A stretch of DNA of 64,000 bases from Aureibaculum algae (GTDB lineage Bacteria > Bacteroidota > Bacteroidia > Flavobacteriales > Flavobacteriaceae): NCBI RefSeq assembly GCF_006065315.1, contig NZ_CP040749.1:2308501-2372500 (forward strand), written 5' to 3'. The translations under genes and the position numbers were made by a program. Each line of letters opens with the position of its first letter. Within the stretch, counting starts at the first letter, position 1. The notes beneath the pieces are model-generated. The model saw nothing but the letters and a program-made list of their open reading frames with translations, ran no database searches and was not told where the DNA came from. Below, piece by piece: positions 24,447-33,758 of the stretch.

Positions 24447-24584
24447 ATGACACAAAGAATCTCAAAAACAAAGCGTTTTATAATGATGAATCCCATTATT
24501 CAATTCTTTAAATATATTTATTTAAGTATTAAAATACTAGTGGTTGTTGCAGGTGGACATGGGGGGACTAGAAATAAAGTTTAA
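24447..24584 (+). CDS. 45-aa peptide with membrane segment and AGGHGGTR tail
   Basis: A short ORF 59 bases after the SQR-like gene: basic N-terminus (MTQRISKTKRF), one hydrophobic helix (about residues 16-35, IIQFFKYIYLSIKILVVVA) and a glycine-rich end GGHGGTRNKV. The pattern of basic start, single helix and conserved-looking tail is that of a real small membrane protein, and the strong terminator that follows (24644-24674) ends the same transcript. I have no family name. It may be a small subunit or anchor for the SQR-like enzyme. Confidence 0.55.
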   Translation: MTQRISKTKRFIMMNPIIQFFKYIYLSIKILVVVAGGHGGTRNKV

Positions 24585-24643
24585 TAATTTGGTTATTTAA
24601 GGGTCTTCGGATTCTTTCATAATAAGTTGGTTGATTTTTGGAG

Positions 24644-24674
24644 GCACCTTACCCATGTGGTAAGGTGCTTTTTT
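24644..24674 (+). terminator. Rho-independent terminator after the SQR-like operon
   Basis: GCACCTTACC (24644-24653) pairs perfectly with GGTAAGGTGC (24659-24668) around a 5-base loop, followed by T6 at 24669-24674. Confidence 0.95.
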
Positions 24675-24801
24675 GGTAAGTAAACGTTAAGGATAAAATG
24701 GTTTTAGAGGGTGAATTAAGTCATTTAGAAACAGTTTAACATTAAAAAATGAGGTATTAAAACGGCTGTGAATCACTAATGGTGTTTTAAATCATATCTC
24801 A

Positions 24802-24846
24802 GTAACATAGGTTACTTTCAATTGAAGTAACCACAACTATTTTTGC
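24802..24846 (+). promoter_or_regulatory. Crp/Fnr-type operator and promoter of the efflux operon
   Basis: Perfect palindrome GTAAC-ATAG-GTTAC at 24802-24815; -7 box TATTTTTG from 24838, 23 bases after the dyad. TolC-like gene starts at 24864. A further half-site GTAAC lies at 24827-24831. Confidence 0.75.
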
Positions 24847-24863
24847 ATTAAAATAAATTAGAA

Positions 24864-26165
24864 ATGAAGCAAATACTATATACTTTAATTTTGATACTAA
24901 TACCGTTACTATCAAATGCCCAAGAAGTAAAATTAATAACGAAAGAAGAAGTGATCGCTAAGGTGAACGATCAAAACAATAGCTTAAAAATGGCAGAGCA
25001 AGATGTAAAGGCAGCTCAAGGTGATTTTAGGCAAACCAATGCGATTCTATTGCCAACCATTGGCGTTTCTCATACCGCAATGTCAACCACAAATCCCTTA
25101 ATGGCTTTTGGGTTTAAACTCAATCAAGAAGTTTTAACTCAAAATGATTTTAATCCGGCTCTATTAAATGACCCTACCACAGTTCAAAATTATGCGACGA
25201 AAATAGAGGTACAACAACCGGTATTAAATTTTGATGGATTTTACCAACGTGGTGCTGCAAAAGCAAAATTAAAGGCTACTGAACTGCAATCAGAACGTAC
25301 TAAAGAATATATGTCTCTAGAAGTTGAAAAAGCCTACATGCAATTACAATTGGCTTATAAAACAGTTGAAGTGTTGCAAAAAGCACAAGAAACAGCATTG
25401 GACAATCAACGTATTGCAGATAATAGTTTTAAACAAGGCTATATGCAAAAGGCAGATGTGTTAGCAGTTGAAGTCCGTGTAACAGAAATTGAAAATCAAT
25501 TACAATATGCTAAAAGTAATATTGCCAATGCTTCAAACTACTTGTCGGTTTTAATGAATGATGATAATGAAAAGATTTTAAAACCTATAGATTCATTGAC
25601 GGTTGCTGTAGCCATGATATCAGACAATAGTGTGCTAAACAATAGAAAAGACATACAAGCTTATGAAAAGGCATCGTTGGCTTATGAAAAAATGTATAAA
25701 GCTGATAAAATGAGCTTTATGCCAAGGTTAAACCTATTTGGAAGTTATGAATTGTATGATGATGAAATCTTTAAAGGAGATGCTGAAGGATATCTTATTG
25801 GAGCCGCATTGAGTTGGAACATTTTTGAAGGTTCAAAACGTTTTGGAAAAACGCAAAAGAGTAAAGCAGATTTTGAAAAATCGAAATTTGAAATGGCTCA
25901 ATATAAAGCCACTAGTTCTTTAGAACTTAATAAAGCCAAACGCAACTTAGAAGATGCCAAAAACAATTTAAAACTTTCAAAACTAGGAGTAGAGCAATCT
26001 CAAGAAGCATTGCGTATTCGGACAAACAGATTTAAGCAAGGTCTCGAGAAAACATCCGATTTGTTAATGGCAGAAACACAATTTGCACAAAAACAATTAG
26101 AATATTACGGCACCGTATTTAATCACAATTATGTATTGAAATATGTCGAATTTTTGACAAAGTAA
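24864..26165 (+). CDS. TolC family outer-membrane efflux protein
   Basis: A 433-residue outer-membrane channel of the TolC family. Signal peptide MKQILYTLILILIPLLSNAQ; then the paired outer-membrane-efflux repeats with long coiled helices (KMAEQDVKAAQGDFRQTNAILLPTIG; ERTKEYMSLEVEKAYMQLQLAYKTVEVLQKA; and in the second half LELNKAKRNLEDAKNNLKLSKLGVEQSQEALRIRTNRFKQG, named here only by position, about 350-400). It is the exit duct of a tripartite pump together with the adaptor and RND genes that follow. First gene of the operon controlled by the GTAAC-N4-GTTAC promoter. Confidence 0.92.
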   Translation: MKQILYTLILILIPLLSNAQEVKLITKEEVIAKVNDQNNSLKMAEQDVKAAQGDFRQTNAILLPTIGVSHTAMSTTNPLMAFGFKLNQEVLTQNDFNPALLNDPTTVQNYATKIEVQQPVLNFDGFYQRGAAKAKLKATELQSERTKEYMSLEVEKAYMQLQLAYKTVEVLQKAQETALDNQRIADNSFKQGYMQKADVLAVEVRVTEIENQLQYAKSNIANASNYLSVLMNDDNEKILKPIDSLTVAVAMISDNSVLNNRKDIQAYEKASLAYEKMYKADKMSFMPRLNLFGSYELYDDEIFKGDAEGYLIGAALSWNIFEGSKRFGKTQKSKADFEKSKFEMAQYKATSSLELNKAKRNLEDAKNNLKLSKLGVEQSQEALRIRTNRFKQGLEKTSDLLMAETQFAQKQLEYYGTVFNHNYVLKYVEFLTK

Positions 26166-26245
26166 TAGCATCATCAAATTAATTAATAGCAATAGCTAAA
26201 TCAAGGAATCAAAGAACCACGAAGAATATAAAAACAAAAATAAAA

Positions 26246-27322
26246 ATGAGAAAATACATTCAAATAACCATAGTAACAGTCCTTTCGCTTTTTTTAGCGA
26301 ATTGTGGAAGCGAAGAAAGCAAAACCAGTGCTGATAATTCAACGCCTATTGCTGTAAAGGTGAGTAAGACTACCGAAGCTGGTGGTCAGTTTATTACGGT
26401 AAGCGGGAAAATAGAAGCCACTAATAGTGCCGATTTAAGTACCAGAATGATGGGGTATGTTAATAAGGTATATGTTAAGGTTGGCGATAAGGTTAAGAAA
26501 GGTCAACTGTTGGTTTCAATTAACAATGCGGATTTACAAGCGAAAAGAGCACAAGTAAACGCAGGTATTACAGAAGCTACCGCAGCTTTTAATAATGCTG
26601 AAAAAGACTATAAACGCTTTCAAAGTTTATTTGCAGAAAAAAGTGCATCGCAAAAAGAAATGGATGATATGACGGCTAATTTTGAAATGGCAAAAGCACG
26701 TTTAGAATCTGCAAATCAAATGAAAAATGAAATTAATGCACAATTCACCTATAGTAATATGATAGCACCTTTTAACGGTGTGATAACGAGTAAAAATATT
26801 GATGCGGGTGATATGGCAAATCCAGGAATGCCTCTAATAAGTATAGAAACTCCTGGTAAATTTGAAGTAATGGCCATGGTGCCAGAAACAGAAATTTCAC
26901 AGATCAATAAGGGAGCAGACGTTGCTGTATTAGTGAAGTCAATTGGAGCTACACTAAAGGGTAAAGTTACAGAAGTTAGCACATCAGCAAAAAATACAGG
27001 GGGTCAATATTTAGTTAAAATTGGTTTAGATAAAACAGAAGTAGCTATTCTTTCTGGAATGTTTGTTAGTGTTCAATTTCCGATTGAAAAACAAACTAAA
27101 AATCAAGCCATTTTAATACCTATTGAATCCGTGATATCTAAAGGTCAATTGTCTGGTATTTACACAGTAAGTGAGAGCAATACAGCATTGTTACGTTGGT
27201 TGCGTTTAGGGAGAACCTATGGAGATCAAGTGGAAGTATTATCAGGTTTAAATGCTGACGAAGCATATATTGTTTCCGCGGAAGGTAAACTTTATAATGG
27301 AGCAAAAATTAGTGTACAGTAA
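26246..27322 (+). CDS. RND efflux periplasmic adaptor lipoprotein
   Basis: A 358-residue membrane-fusion protein. Lipoprotein signal MRKYIQITIVTVLSLFLANC. Lipoyl/barrel-sandwich half-motifs MGYVNKVYVKVGDKVKKGQLL and APFNGVITSKNIDAGDMANPG flank a coiled-coil hairpin (about 95-165), followed by a beta-barrel part (FEVMAMVPETEISQI) and a membrane-proximal domain (IPIESVISKGQLSGIYTV). It links the RND permease to the TolC channel. It lies 80 bases after the TolC gene and 156 bases before the permease; that second gap contains a dispersed repeat (27379-27430). Confidence 0.92.
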   Translation: MRKYIQITIVTVLSLFLANCGSEESKTSADNSTPIAVKVSKTTEAGGQFITVSGKIEATNSADLSTRMMGYVNKVYVKVGDKVKKGQLLVSINNADLQAKRAQVNAGITEATAAFNNAEKDYKRFQSLFAEKSASQKEMDDMTANFEMAKARLESANQMKNEINAQFTYSNMIAPFNGVITSKNIDAGDMANPGMPLISIETPGKFEVMAMVPETEISQINKGADVAVLVKSIGATLKGKVTEVSTSAKNTGGQYLVKIGLDKTEVAILSGMFVSVQFPIEKQTKNQAILIPIESVISKGQLSGIYTVSESNTALLRWLRLGRTYGDQVEVLSGLNADEAYIVSAEGKLYNGAKISVQ

Positions 27323-27378
27323 CCAAACAAGGAAAGAAGTAAGAATTATTGCGTTAAGGATAAAAACGACATCCTTTT

Positions 27379-27430
27379 TACGTCAGTTCGAGTGAATTTG
27401 CCTAAGCAAATTTGTATCGAGAACAAGTAA
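27379..27430. repeat. Dispersed flavobacterial intergenic repeat with palindrome
   Basis: Holds GTCAGTTCGAG, the palindrome AATTTGC-CTAA-GCAAATT (27395-27412) and TCGAGAAC. A shorter relative, GTCAGTTCGAG...TCGAGAACG, is at 31504-31529. It interrupts the pump operon between adaptor and permease and may alter message stability there. Confidence 0.6.
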
Positions 27431-27478
27431 AAAGATACAGTGGATAGCCTGTTTAAACGCCCAAAAAATAAGTAAAAA

Positions 27479-30400
27479 ATGAAAGAAGGAATCGCAGGTA
27501 AAATTGCCAAAGTCTTTATGCAATCGAAATTAACAGTACTGTTAATGATTGTATTTATGGTTGTTGGTGTTTATAGTTCGTTTTTAATTCCACGTGAGGA
27601 AGAGCCACAAATTGATGTGCCTATGGCAGATATTTTTATAGGATATCCTGGGGCTAGTCCTACCGAAGTAGAATCACGTGTTATCAAACCATTGGAGCAA
27701 TTAATTTCTAATGTTAAAGGGGTAGAATATGTGTATTCTACAGCGATGAAGGAGCAAGGTATGGTCACTGTTCAGTTTTATGTAGGTGAAGATATAGAGC
27801 GTTCGTTTGTAAAATTATACAACGAAATTAATAAGCATATGGACAAAATGCCAGAAGGCGTAACGTTTCCGTTAGTAAAAACACGTGCTATTGATGATGT
27901 ACCTATGCTTGGTTTAACACTATGGAGTGAGAATTACGACGATTATCAATTAGGCCAAATGGCTGATGAACTAGAGGAGGAAATTAAAAAAGTAAATGAT
28001 GTTTCTATAACCCATAAAATAGGAGGTAGAGACCGTCAATTGCGTGTGGTTTTAGATAAAGATAAATTGGCTGCAAGTGGTTTAGATTTTTTATCAGTAT
28101 CTGAAATGATAAAGGCTAATAATAGCCAATTGAATTCTGGTAGTTTTGATAAAAATGATACAGAGTTTCTTATAAATACCGGAAAATTTTTACAAACCGT
28201 TACAGATATTGAAAACTTGGTTGTTGGAGTGCAACAAAATCAACCAATTTATTTAAAACAAGTAGCAAAAATTATTGATGGACCTGAAGTACCTCAAAAT
28301 TATGTGAGTTTAGGTTTTGGAAAAGGGAGTGAGAAAGCATCGGATTATAAATCTGATTATCCAGCAGTAACCATTTCTGTCGCCAAAAGAAAAGGTGCAG
28401 ATGCCATGAAAATTGCAGAATTAATTATTGATAAAGTGGATCATTTACGTACCTCATTGATTCCAGATGATGTACATGTTGAAGTTACTAGAAATTATGG
28501 AGAAACAGCATCTCATAAAGTTTCTGAGTTATTGTTACACCTTATAGGATCTATCATAGCGGTAACGTTTGTAGTAATGCTTGCCATGGGCTGGCGTGGT
28601 GGTTTGGTGGTATTTTTATCTGTGCCTATTACATTTGCATTGACGTTGTTAAGTTATTATATAATGGATTACACGTTAAACCGAATTACATTATTTGCTC
28701 TGGTTTTTGTAACGGGTATTGTGGTCGATGACTCCATTATTATTGCGGAAAATATGCATAGGCATTTTAAAATGAAGCGTTTACCATTTAAACAAGCGGC
28801 TTTGTATGCTATTAATGAAGTTGGAAATCCGACTATTTTGGCAACGTTTACCGTAATTGCTTCCGTGTTACCAATGGCTTTTGTTTCTGGGTTAATGGGA
28901 CCTTATATGGCACCAATGCCAATTGGAGCATCGATAGCAATGATTTTGTCGCTGTTTGTAGCTCTAACCGTTACACCGTATTTGGGTTATATATTTTTAA
29001 GAGAAAAAACTAAAAAAGGACAACCAGAAAAAGTTGAAAAGCCTTTAGAAAATACAATCATTTACCGTTTGTACAACAAGTTTGAGCGTCCATTAATGGA
29101 AAGTAAAGCAAAACGTTGGATATTTTTAGGAGTTACATTTGTGGTGTTATTAGGTACGATGCTGCTGTTTTTCACCAAATCGGTAGTGGTGAAAATGCTA
29201 CCTTTTGATAACAAAAATGAATTTCAAGTGGTAATTGATATGCCAGAAGGCACAACATTAGAGCGAACAGGTGTTGTAACACAAGAAATTGCTCAATATT
29301 TATCTTCACGTCCAGAGATTGTAAATTATCAAAATTATGTGGGTACATCGGCACCTATTACATTTAACGGTTTGGTACGTCATTACGATTTACGTGGGGG
29401 TAGTAATATGGCTGATATTCAAGTAAATTTAATTGATAAAAATGACCGAACAGCACAAAGTCATGATATTGCTAAATTATTGCGTCCAGATATTCAAAAA
29501 ATAGCTTCAAAATTCAATGCCAACGTGAAATTAGTAGAAGTCCCACCAGGACCTCCTGTAATGTCAACCATTGTAGCAGAAGTCTATGGACCGGATTATA
29601 ATGAGCAAATAAAAATTGCTGATAACATTAAATCAATTTTAAATAATACAGACGATGTTGTAGATGTAGATTGGATGGTCGAAGCTGATCAGACAGAATA
29701 TCAATTTGAAATCAACAAAGAAAAAGCCATGTTGTATGGTGTGGCACCAAAGCAGATTGCTTATACAATGAATATGGCGTTATCTAATAGAGCCATTACC
29801 ACATTATATGATGAAGATGCGATTAACCAAGTGGGATTAGTTTTAAGTTTAGACGAAAAAGAGAAATCGACCATTACGGATATTTCTCAACTTAAGGTGA
29901 AATCTAAACAAGGAAATATGGTTCCTATTGCCGATTTGGTCACAATTAAAGAAGCCGTAAGTGCAAAAAGTATCTTTCATAAGAACCAAAAACGAGTGGT
30001 ATATGTGATGGCTGATATGGCGGGTGTATTAGAAAGTCCTGCGTATGCCATTTTAGGTATGGAAGAAAAGTTAAAAGAGATTCCATTACCAAAAGGCTAT
30101 GAAATTAATGAAATGTACTTGGGTCAACCTGAATTTGAAGATAACTATACCGTAAAATGGGATGGGGAATGGCAAATTACCTTAGAAGTGTTCAGAGATT
30201 TAGGAATTGCATTTTTAGGTGCTATTATCTTGATTTATATTCTAATTGTTGGATGGTTTCAAAACTTTAAAGCACCAATTGTGATGATGGTGGCTATTCC
30301 TTTATCATTGATTGGAATTATTCTAGGACACTGGATTATGGGGGCGTTTTTTACAGCAACTTCATTTATAGGTATGATTGCCTTAGCAGGTATTATGGTG

Positions 30401-30736
30401 CGAAATTCAGTGCTGTTAATTGACTTTATCAATCTAAGGACGGCAGATGGCATTCCCTTAAAGCAAGCAGCTATTGAAGCGGGAGCAGTGAGAACCACAC
30501 CTATTTTATTAACGGCCGGAACAGTAGTTATTGGAGCCTTCGTTATTTTGTTTGATCCAATTTTTCAGGGGTTAGCCATATCATTAATGGGTGGAACTAT
30601 TGTTTCTACAGTGTTGACTTTATTAGTAGTGCCTTTAGTGTATTACATGATAGAGAAGAAAAAATGGGAACATGTTGGAGATATTGAAGCTGGAGGTACG
30701 GAAACAAAAGAAATTGAATTGAAAGGCAAGGAGTAG
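27479..30736 (+). CDS. RND efflux transporter permease subunit
   Basis: A 1085-residue AcrB/CusA-like inner-membrane proton antiporter. Twelve membrane helices are expected; the first (SKLTVLLMIVFMVVGVYSSFLIP) and the central ones (GGLVVFLSVPITFALTLLSYYIM; GIVVDDSIIIAENMHRHF with the aspartate pair of the proton relay near residue 415) are clear, and helices 7-12 repeat the plan (IMVRNSVLLIDFINLR, LIVGWFQNF). Two large periplasmic loops lie between helices 1-2 and 7-8. Markers: IPREEEPQIDVPMADI and GYPGASPTEVESRV. The heavy-metal signature of CusA/CzcA was not evident, so the substrate is open. Downstream PII-like and DUF2892 genes suggest metal or sulfur stress as a context. Confidence 0.92.
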   Translation: MKEGIAGKIAKVFMQSKLTVLLMIVFMVVGVYSSFLIPREEEPQIDVPMADIFIGYPGASPTEVESRVIKPLEQLISNVKGVEYVYSTAMKEQGMVTVQFYVGEDIERSFVKLYNEINKHMDKMPEGVTFPLVKTRAIDDVPMLGLTLWSENYDDYQLGQMADELEEEIKKVNDVSITHKIGGRDRQLRVVLDKDKLAASGLDFLSVSEMIKANNSQLNSGSFDKNDTEFLINTGKFLQTVTDIENLVVGVQQNQPIYLKQVAKIIDGPEVPQNYVSLGFGKGSEKASDYKSDYPAVTISVAKRKGADAMKIAELIIDKVDHLRTSLIPDDVHVEVTRNYGETASHKVSELLLHLIGSIIAVTFVVMLAMGWRGGLVVFLSVPITFALTLLSYYIMDYTLNRITLFALVFVTGIVVDDSIIIAENMHRHFKMKRLPFKQAALYAINEVGNPTILATFTVIASVLPMAFVSGLMGPYMAPMPIGASIAMILSLFVALTVTPYLGYIFLREKTKKGQPEKVEKPLENTIIYRLYNKFERPLMESKAKRWIFLGVTFVVLLGTMLLFFTKSVVVKMLPFDNKNEFQVVIDMPEGTTLERTGVVTQEIAQYLSSRPEIVNYQNYVGTSAPITFNGLVRHYDLRGGSNMADIQVNLIDKNDRTAQSHDIAKLLRPDIQKIASKFNANVKLVEVPPGPPVMSTIVAEVYGPDYNEQIKIADNIKSILNNTDDVVDVDWMVEADQTEYQFEINKEKAMLYGVAPKQIAYTMNMALSNRAITTLYDEDAINQVGLVLSLDEKEKSTITDISQLKVKSKQGNMVPIADLVTIKEAVSAKSIFHKNQKRVVYVMADMAGVLESPAYAILGMEEKLKEIPLPKGYEINEMYLGQPEFEDNYTVKWDGEWQITLEVFRDLGIAFLGAIILIYILIVGWFQNFKAPIVMMVAIPLSLIGIILGHWIMGAFFTATSFIGMIALAGIMVRNSVLLIDFINLRTADGIPLKQAAIEAGAVRTTPILLTAGTVVIGAFVILFDPIFQGLAISLMGGTIVSTVLTLLVVPLVYYMIEKKKWEHVGDIEAGGTETKEIELKGKE

Positions 30737-30834
30737 TATAATCTAATCGCATTGGTCAATTTATTAGGGATTTAAGATTCATATGATTTCCTTTTTAGTG
30801 AAAAGGTTAAGTATAAACAAAAAAGAATAGAGAC

Positions 30835-31140
30835 ATGAAACTATTAATAATTACCGCAGTATCAGCTTTTGAAAAAGAGATCAAAAGCATATTAAGAAAA
30901 GCTGAAGTTAAAGTTTTTTCATATCAAGAAGTTAAAGGGTTTAGAGATAATTCTGAAGAATCTGTGGGTTCTAACTGGTTTGCTGGTGAAACAAATGAAA
31001 GAGAATCATTACTGTTCTATGCTTTTGTGAAAAAAGAGAATGTAGATCACGTGTTTTCTTTGGTAGAGAAATTTAACAACGGACAAGAAACACTATCAAA
31101 AGTTCATTTGGTAGTTATGGATATAGAACGATCAATTTAA
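30835..31140 (+). CDS. PII-like (GlnB-fold) small protein, efflux-associated
   Basis: A 101-residue protein with the ferredoxin-like plan of PII relatives: [36 protein letters not shown] (start by strand-helix-strand), a middle loop, then [25 protein letters not shown] and [14 protein letters not shown]. Such PII-like proteins (DUF3240-type and relatives) often follow RND metal pumps. It lacks the T-loop tyrosine of GlnB, so nitrogen signalling is unlikely. It sits 98 bases behind the permease and 17 bases before the DUF2892 gene. Confidence 0.7.
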   Translation: MKLLIITAVSAFEKEIKSILRKAEVKVFSYQEVKGFRDNSEESVGSNWFAGETNERESLLFYAFVKKENVDHVFSLVEKFNNGQETLSKVHLVVMDIERSI

Positions 31141-31157
31141 TTAAAAAAAAGAAAGAT

Positions 31158-31364
31158 ATGTTACAGAATTATATGAATGCTATTGTTGGGGTCATTATTA
31201 TGGCCAGTGTTTTATTGGGGATGTTTGTACATCCAAATTGGTTATGGTTCACCTTATTTGTAGGAGCTAATTTATTTCAATCTGCCTTTACGAAATGGTG
31301 CCTTTTAAGTAAAATACTTATGAAACTAGGCGTAAAAGAAGAAGGTGGCGGCTGTAAAGTATAA
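31158..31364 (+). CDS. DUF2892 (YgaP-like) small membrane protein
   Basis: A 68-residue membrane protein of the DUF2892 family (PF11127): [55 protein letters not shown] (only the markers HPNWLWF and [13 protein letters not shown] matter). In YgaP this segment anchors a rhodanese domain; here only the membrane piece is present. Cysteines in TKWC and the end GGGCKV are typical. Last gene of the efflux operon; transcripts should stop at 31615-31660. Confidence 0.85.
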   Translation: MLQNYMNAIVGVIIMASVLLGMFVHPNWLWFTLFVGANLFQSAFTKWCLLSKILMKLGVKEEGGGCKV

Positions 31365-31699
31365 TACTATTTTTTTACGCATCAATTAGAATTATACTAC
31401 TCCGTTTCTATTGTCTATTCTAGCAGCGTAGGTAACGGAAAATTAGAATCTCTAATTTTAATTTTAAAAAAAATACGGAAAGTGGTTTTTACAATGATTT
31501 ACGGTCAGTTCGAGCGGAGTCGAGAACGTTAAGATCAGCGTTTCTTTTGTGAAGTAAATTAGTAATTGATTATAAGGTTTAATTGATAACTTTATCAGTA
31601 TGTAATCATTGTATAAAAAAAGTACCCATTTATAAGTTAAATGGGTACTTTTTTATTTTTAAACATGTAATGTTTTACTATAGAATTGGGGCTCCTATC
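31365..31699. other. Intergenic stretch between convergent operons
   Basis: It contains a short dispersed repeat (31504-31529, GTCAGTTCGAG...TCGAGAACG) and the bidirectional terminator at 31615-31660. No gene was recognised; an ORF reading over the terminator into the dsbD end is a shadow. Confidence 0.7.
31615..31656. terminator. Bidirectional rho-independent terminator
   Basis: AGTACCCATTT (31621-31631) pairs perfectly with AAATGGGTACT (31639-31649) around ATAAGTT; A6 precedes and T runs follow, so it can end both the DUF2892 transcript (+) and the dsbD transcript (-). Confidence 0.95.
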
Positions 31700-33691
31700 T
31701 TATTTAAAGTTCGCAATACCATCTTCAAGCCATTTCAAGTATTCATCGGCGTCTGGTGTATAAGCAACAGGCGTATTTAGATTTTCTTCATCATGGCCCA
31801 TTAGAACATAAAAAGGTTGTGTATTCGCTTTAAAACGAATGGTTTGAAATTCACTCCATTTTTGACCAATATATTTTAGTTTTTTACCAGGTCGTAATTT
31901 TGAGTCAACTTGCTCACCTTCCGGTAATGGACGTTTATCGTCAACATAAAGAGAAATTAAGACTACGTCATTTTTTAACTTATTTAAAATTTCAGGTTTC
32001 GGCCAAACGTTTTGCTCCATTTTACGACAATTAACACATGCCCAGCCTGTAAAATCTAACATCACAGGTTTACCTACTTTTTTAGCATAAGCCAATCCTA
32101 AGTCATAATCATTAAACGCTAATATATCATGTGGAGCTAATAAATGTGCTCCTTCAGGTATTTCTGTAATGGTTGATGCACCTCCAGATTTTGAGTTACC
32201 AACACCATAAGGTGATTCACTATAGTCCAATGGTGGAGGGAAGGCTGAAATTATATTTAGTGGAGCTCCCCATAAGCCAGGAATCATATAAATGGTAAAG
32301 GTTAAGGCTACCAACCCTAAACTCAATCTGCCTACTGAAATATGAGGTAAAGGAGAATCATGTGGTAATTTTATTTTTCCGAATAAATAAAGTGCTAAGG
32401 TTCCAAAAATAGCGATCCATATGGCAATAAACACTTCACGTTCTAACCAATGTAATTGTAAAACTAAGTCGGCCTGAGATAAGAATTTAAACGCCAATGC
32501 TAATTCTAAGAATCCCAATACAACCTTAACGGTATTTAACCATCCACCAGATTTTGGTAATGAATTTAACCATCCAGGGAACGCAGCAAAAAGGGCAAAG
32601 GGTAGGGCAATGGCTAAAGAAAAGCCAAACATACCAATAACTGGTGCAAGTCCACCTTTAGAAGCGGCTTCTACCAATAAAGTTCCAACAATTGGACCTG
32701 TACAAGAAAAGGAAACAATTGCTAATGCTAAAGCCATAAAAAAGATGCCTATAAGTCCACCTCTGTCTGCTTGATTATCAATTTTTGTCCCCCATGAACT
32801 TGGTAAGGTTATTTCAAAAGCACCTAAAAAGGAAACGGCAAAAATAACCAAGAGTAAAAAGAAAATGACATTAAACCATACGTTGGTGGCTAAGGCATTT
32901 AAAGAATCAGCACCAAAAATACCAGTCACAGCGATTCCTAATATTAAATAGATTGCTATGATTGAAATTCCATAAATAACTGCATTTCTAATTCCTGCTG
33001 CTTTCGATTTACTTTGTTTGGTAAAAAAGCTAACCGTCATTGGAATCATAGGAAACACACATGGTGTTAATAGAGCCGCAAAACCTGATAAAAAGGCGAT
33101 AAAAAAGATTGTCCACAATCCTCTTTGCGATTCTTCTTTCGGAGTATCACTGTTTACAGCATCGGTGGTTGTGTTTTCTAATTTTTCAATTTCGGCATCT
33201 GCGGTAGCAATTACTTTATCAGAATCGGGGGTTACGGTATTCTTGATATTAAAATTAAAATCTTTTATAGTTGGAGGTGTACATTGTACATCATTACAGG
33301 CCATATATTCAACCTCTCCTTTTACAACGGATAACTCGTTATTTAAGATTCTAATACGTTGTTTAAACTCAGCTTTGGTATCAAAATATTTAATTTTCAT
33401 TTTGAACACAGCATCATCTACGGTATGTCCTTCTTCTTCAGAAGTATTTCCTATCAACTCAAAATCATCATTGGTATAAAAAGTAAATGTTGTAGGTATA
33501 GGGCCATCTTCTGGTACATTTTGAGCATATAAGTGATAGCCAGATTCAATAGTTGCAGTTGCAATTAGTGTAAATTCTGTATCAGAATTTTTTTCAACTG
33601 AAGTAGTCCATTTTACGGGATCAATAATTTGAGCATGGATTGATGAGAAGGATAAAAATGCTAAGAAAACGGTAATTAAAAATTTTGACAT
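31700..33691 (-). CDS. dsbD: Protein-disulfide reductase DsbD family protein
   Basis: A 663-residue protein that passes electrons from cytoplasmic thioredoxin to periplasmic thiol proteins. Order: signal peptide [22 protein letters not shown]-terminal immunoglobulin-like DsbD domain (about 22-155) with its cysteine pair in [12 protein letters not shown]; a linker; eight membrane helices (about 190-470) with [17 protein letters not shown] and [11 protein letters not shown] cysteines; and a C-terminal thioredoxin domain with WACVNCRKM (CxxC). All three redox centres are present. A stand-alone copy of its N-terminal domain is encoded 67 bases upstream, on the same strand. Confidence 0.93.
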   Translation of the reverse strand: MSKFLITVFLAFLSFSSIHAQIIDPVKWTTSVEKNSDTEFTLIATATIESGYHLYAQNVPEDGPIPTTFTFYTNDDFELIGNTSEEEGHTVDDAVFKMKIKYFDTKAEFKQRIRILNNELSVVKGEVEYMACNDVQCTPPTIKDFNFNIKNTVTPDSDKVIATADAEIEKLENTTTDAVNSDTPKEESQRGLWTIFFIAFLSGFAALLTPCVFPMIPMTVSFFTKQSKSKAAGIRNAVIYGISIIAIYLILGIAVTGIFGADSLNALATNVWFNVIFFLLLVIFAVSFLGAFEITLPSSWGTKIDNQADRGGLIGIFFMALALAIVSFSCTGPIVGTLLVEAASKGGLAPVIGMFGFSLAIALPFALFAAFPGWLNSLPKSGGWLNTVKVVLGFLELALAFKFLSQADLVLQLHWLEREVFIAIWIAIFGTLALYLFGKIKLPHDSPLPHISVGRLSLGLVALTFTIYMIPGLWGAPLNIISAFPPPLDYSESPYGVGNSKSGGASTITEIPEGAHLLAPHDILAFNDYDLGLAYAKKVGKPVMLDFTGWACVNCRKMEQNVWPKPEILNKLKNDVVLISLYVDDKRPLPEGEQVDSKLRPGKKLKYIGQKWSEFQTIRFKANTQPFYVLMGHDEENLNTPVAYTPDADEYLKWLEDGIANFK

Positions 33692-33758
33692 TTATATAAT
33701 TATTTTTTATGTTTTAACTAAGACGTAAGTTTTTTTAAGAACTATCAAAAAAAAGAAA

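Noticed and set aside
30835..31140. Classical nitrogen-regulatory PII (GlnB)
   Set aside because: The T-loop tyrosine and ATP-site glycine motifs of GlnB are not present; context is an efflux pump.
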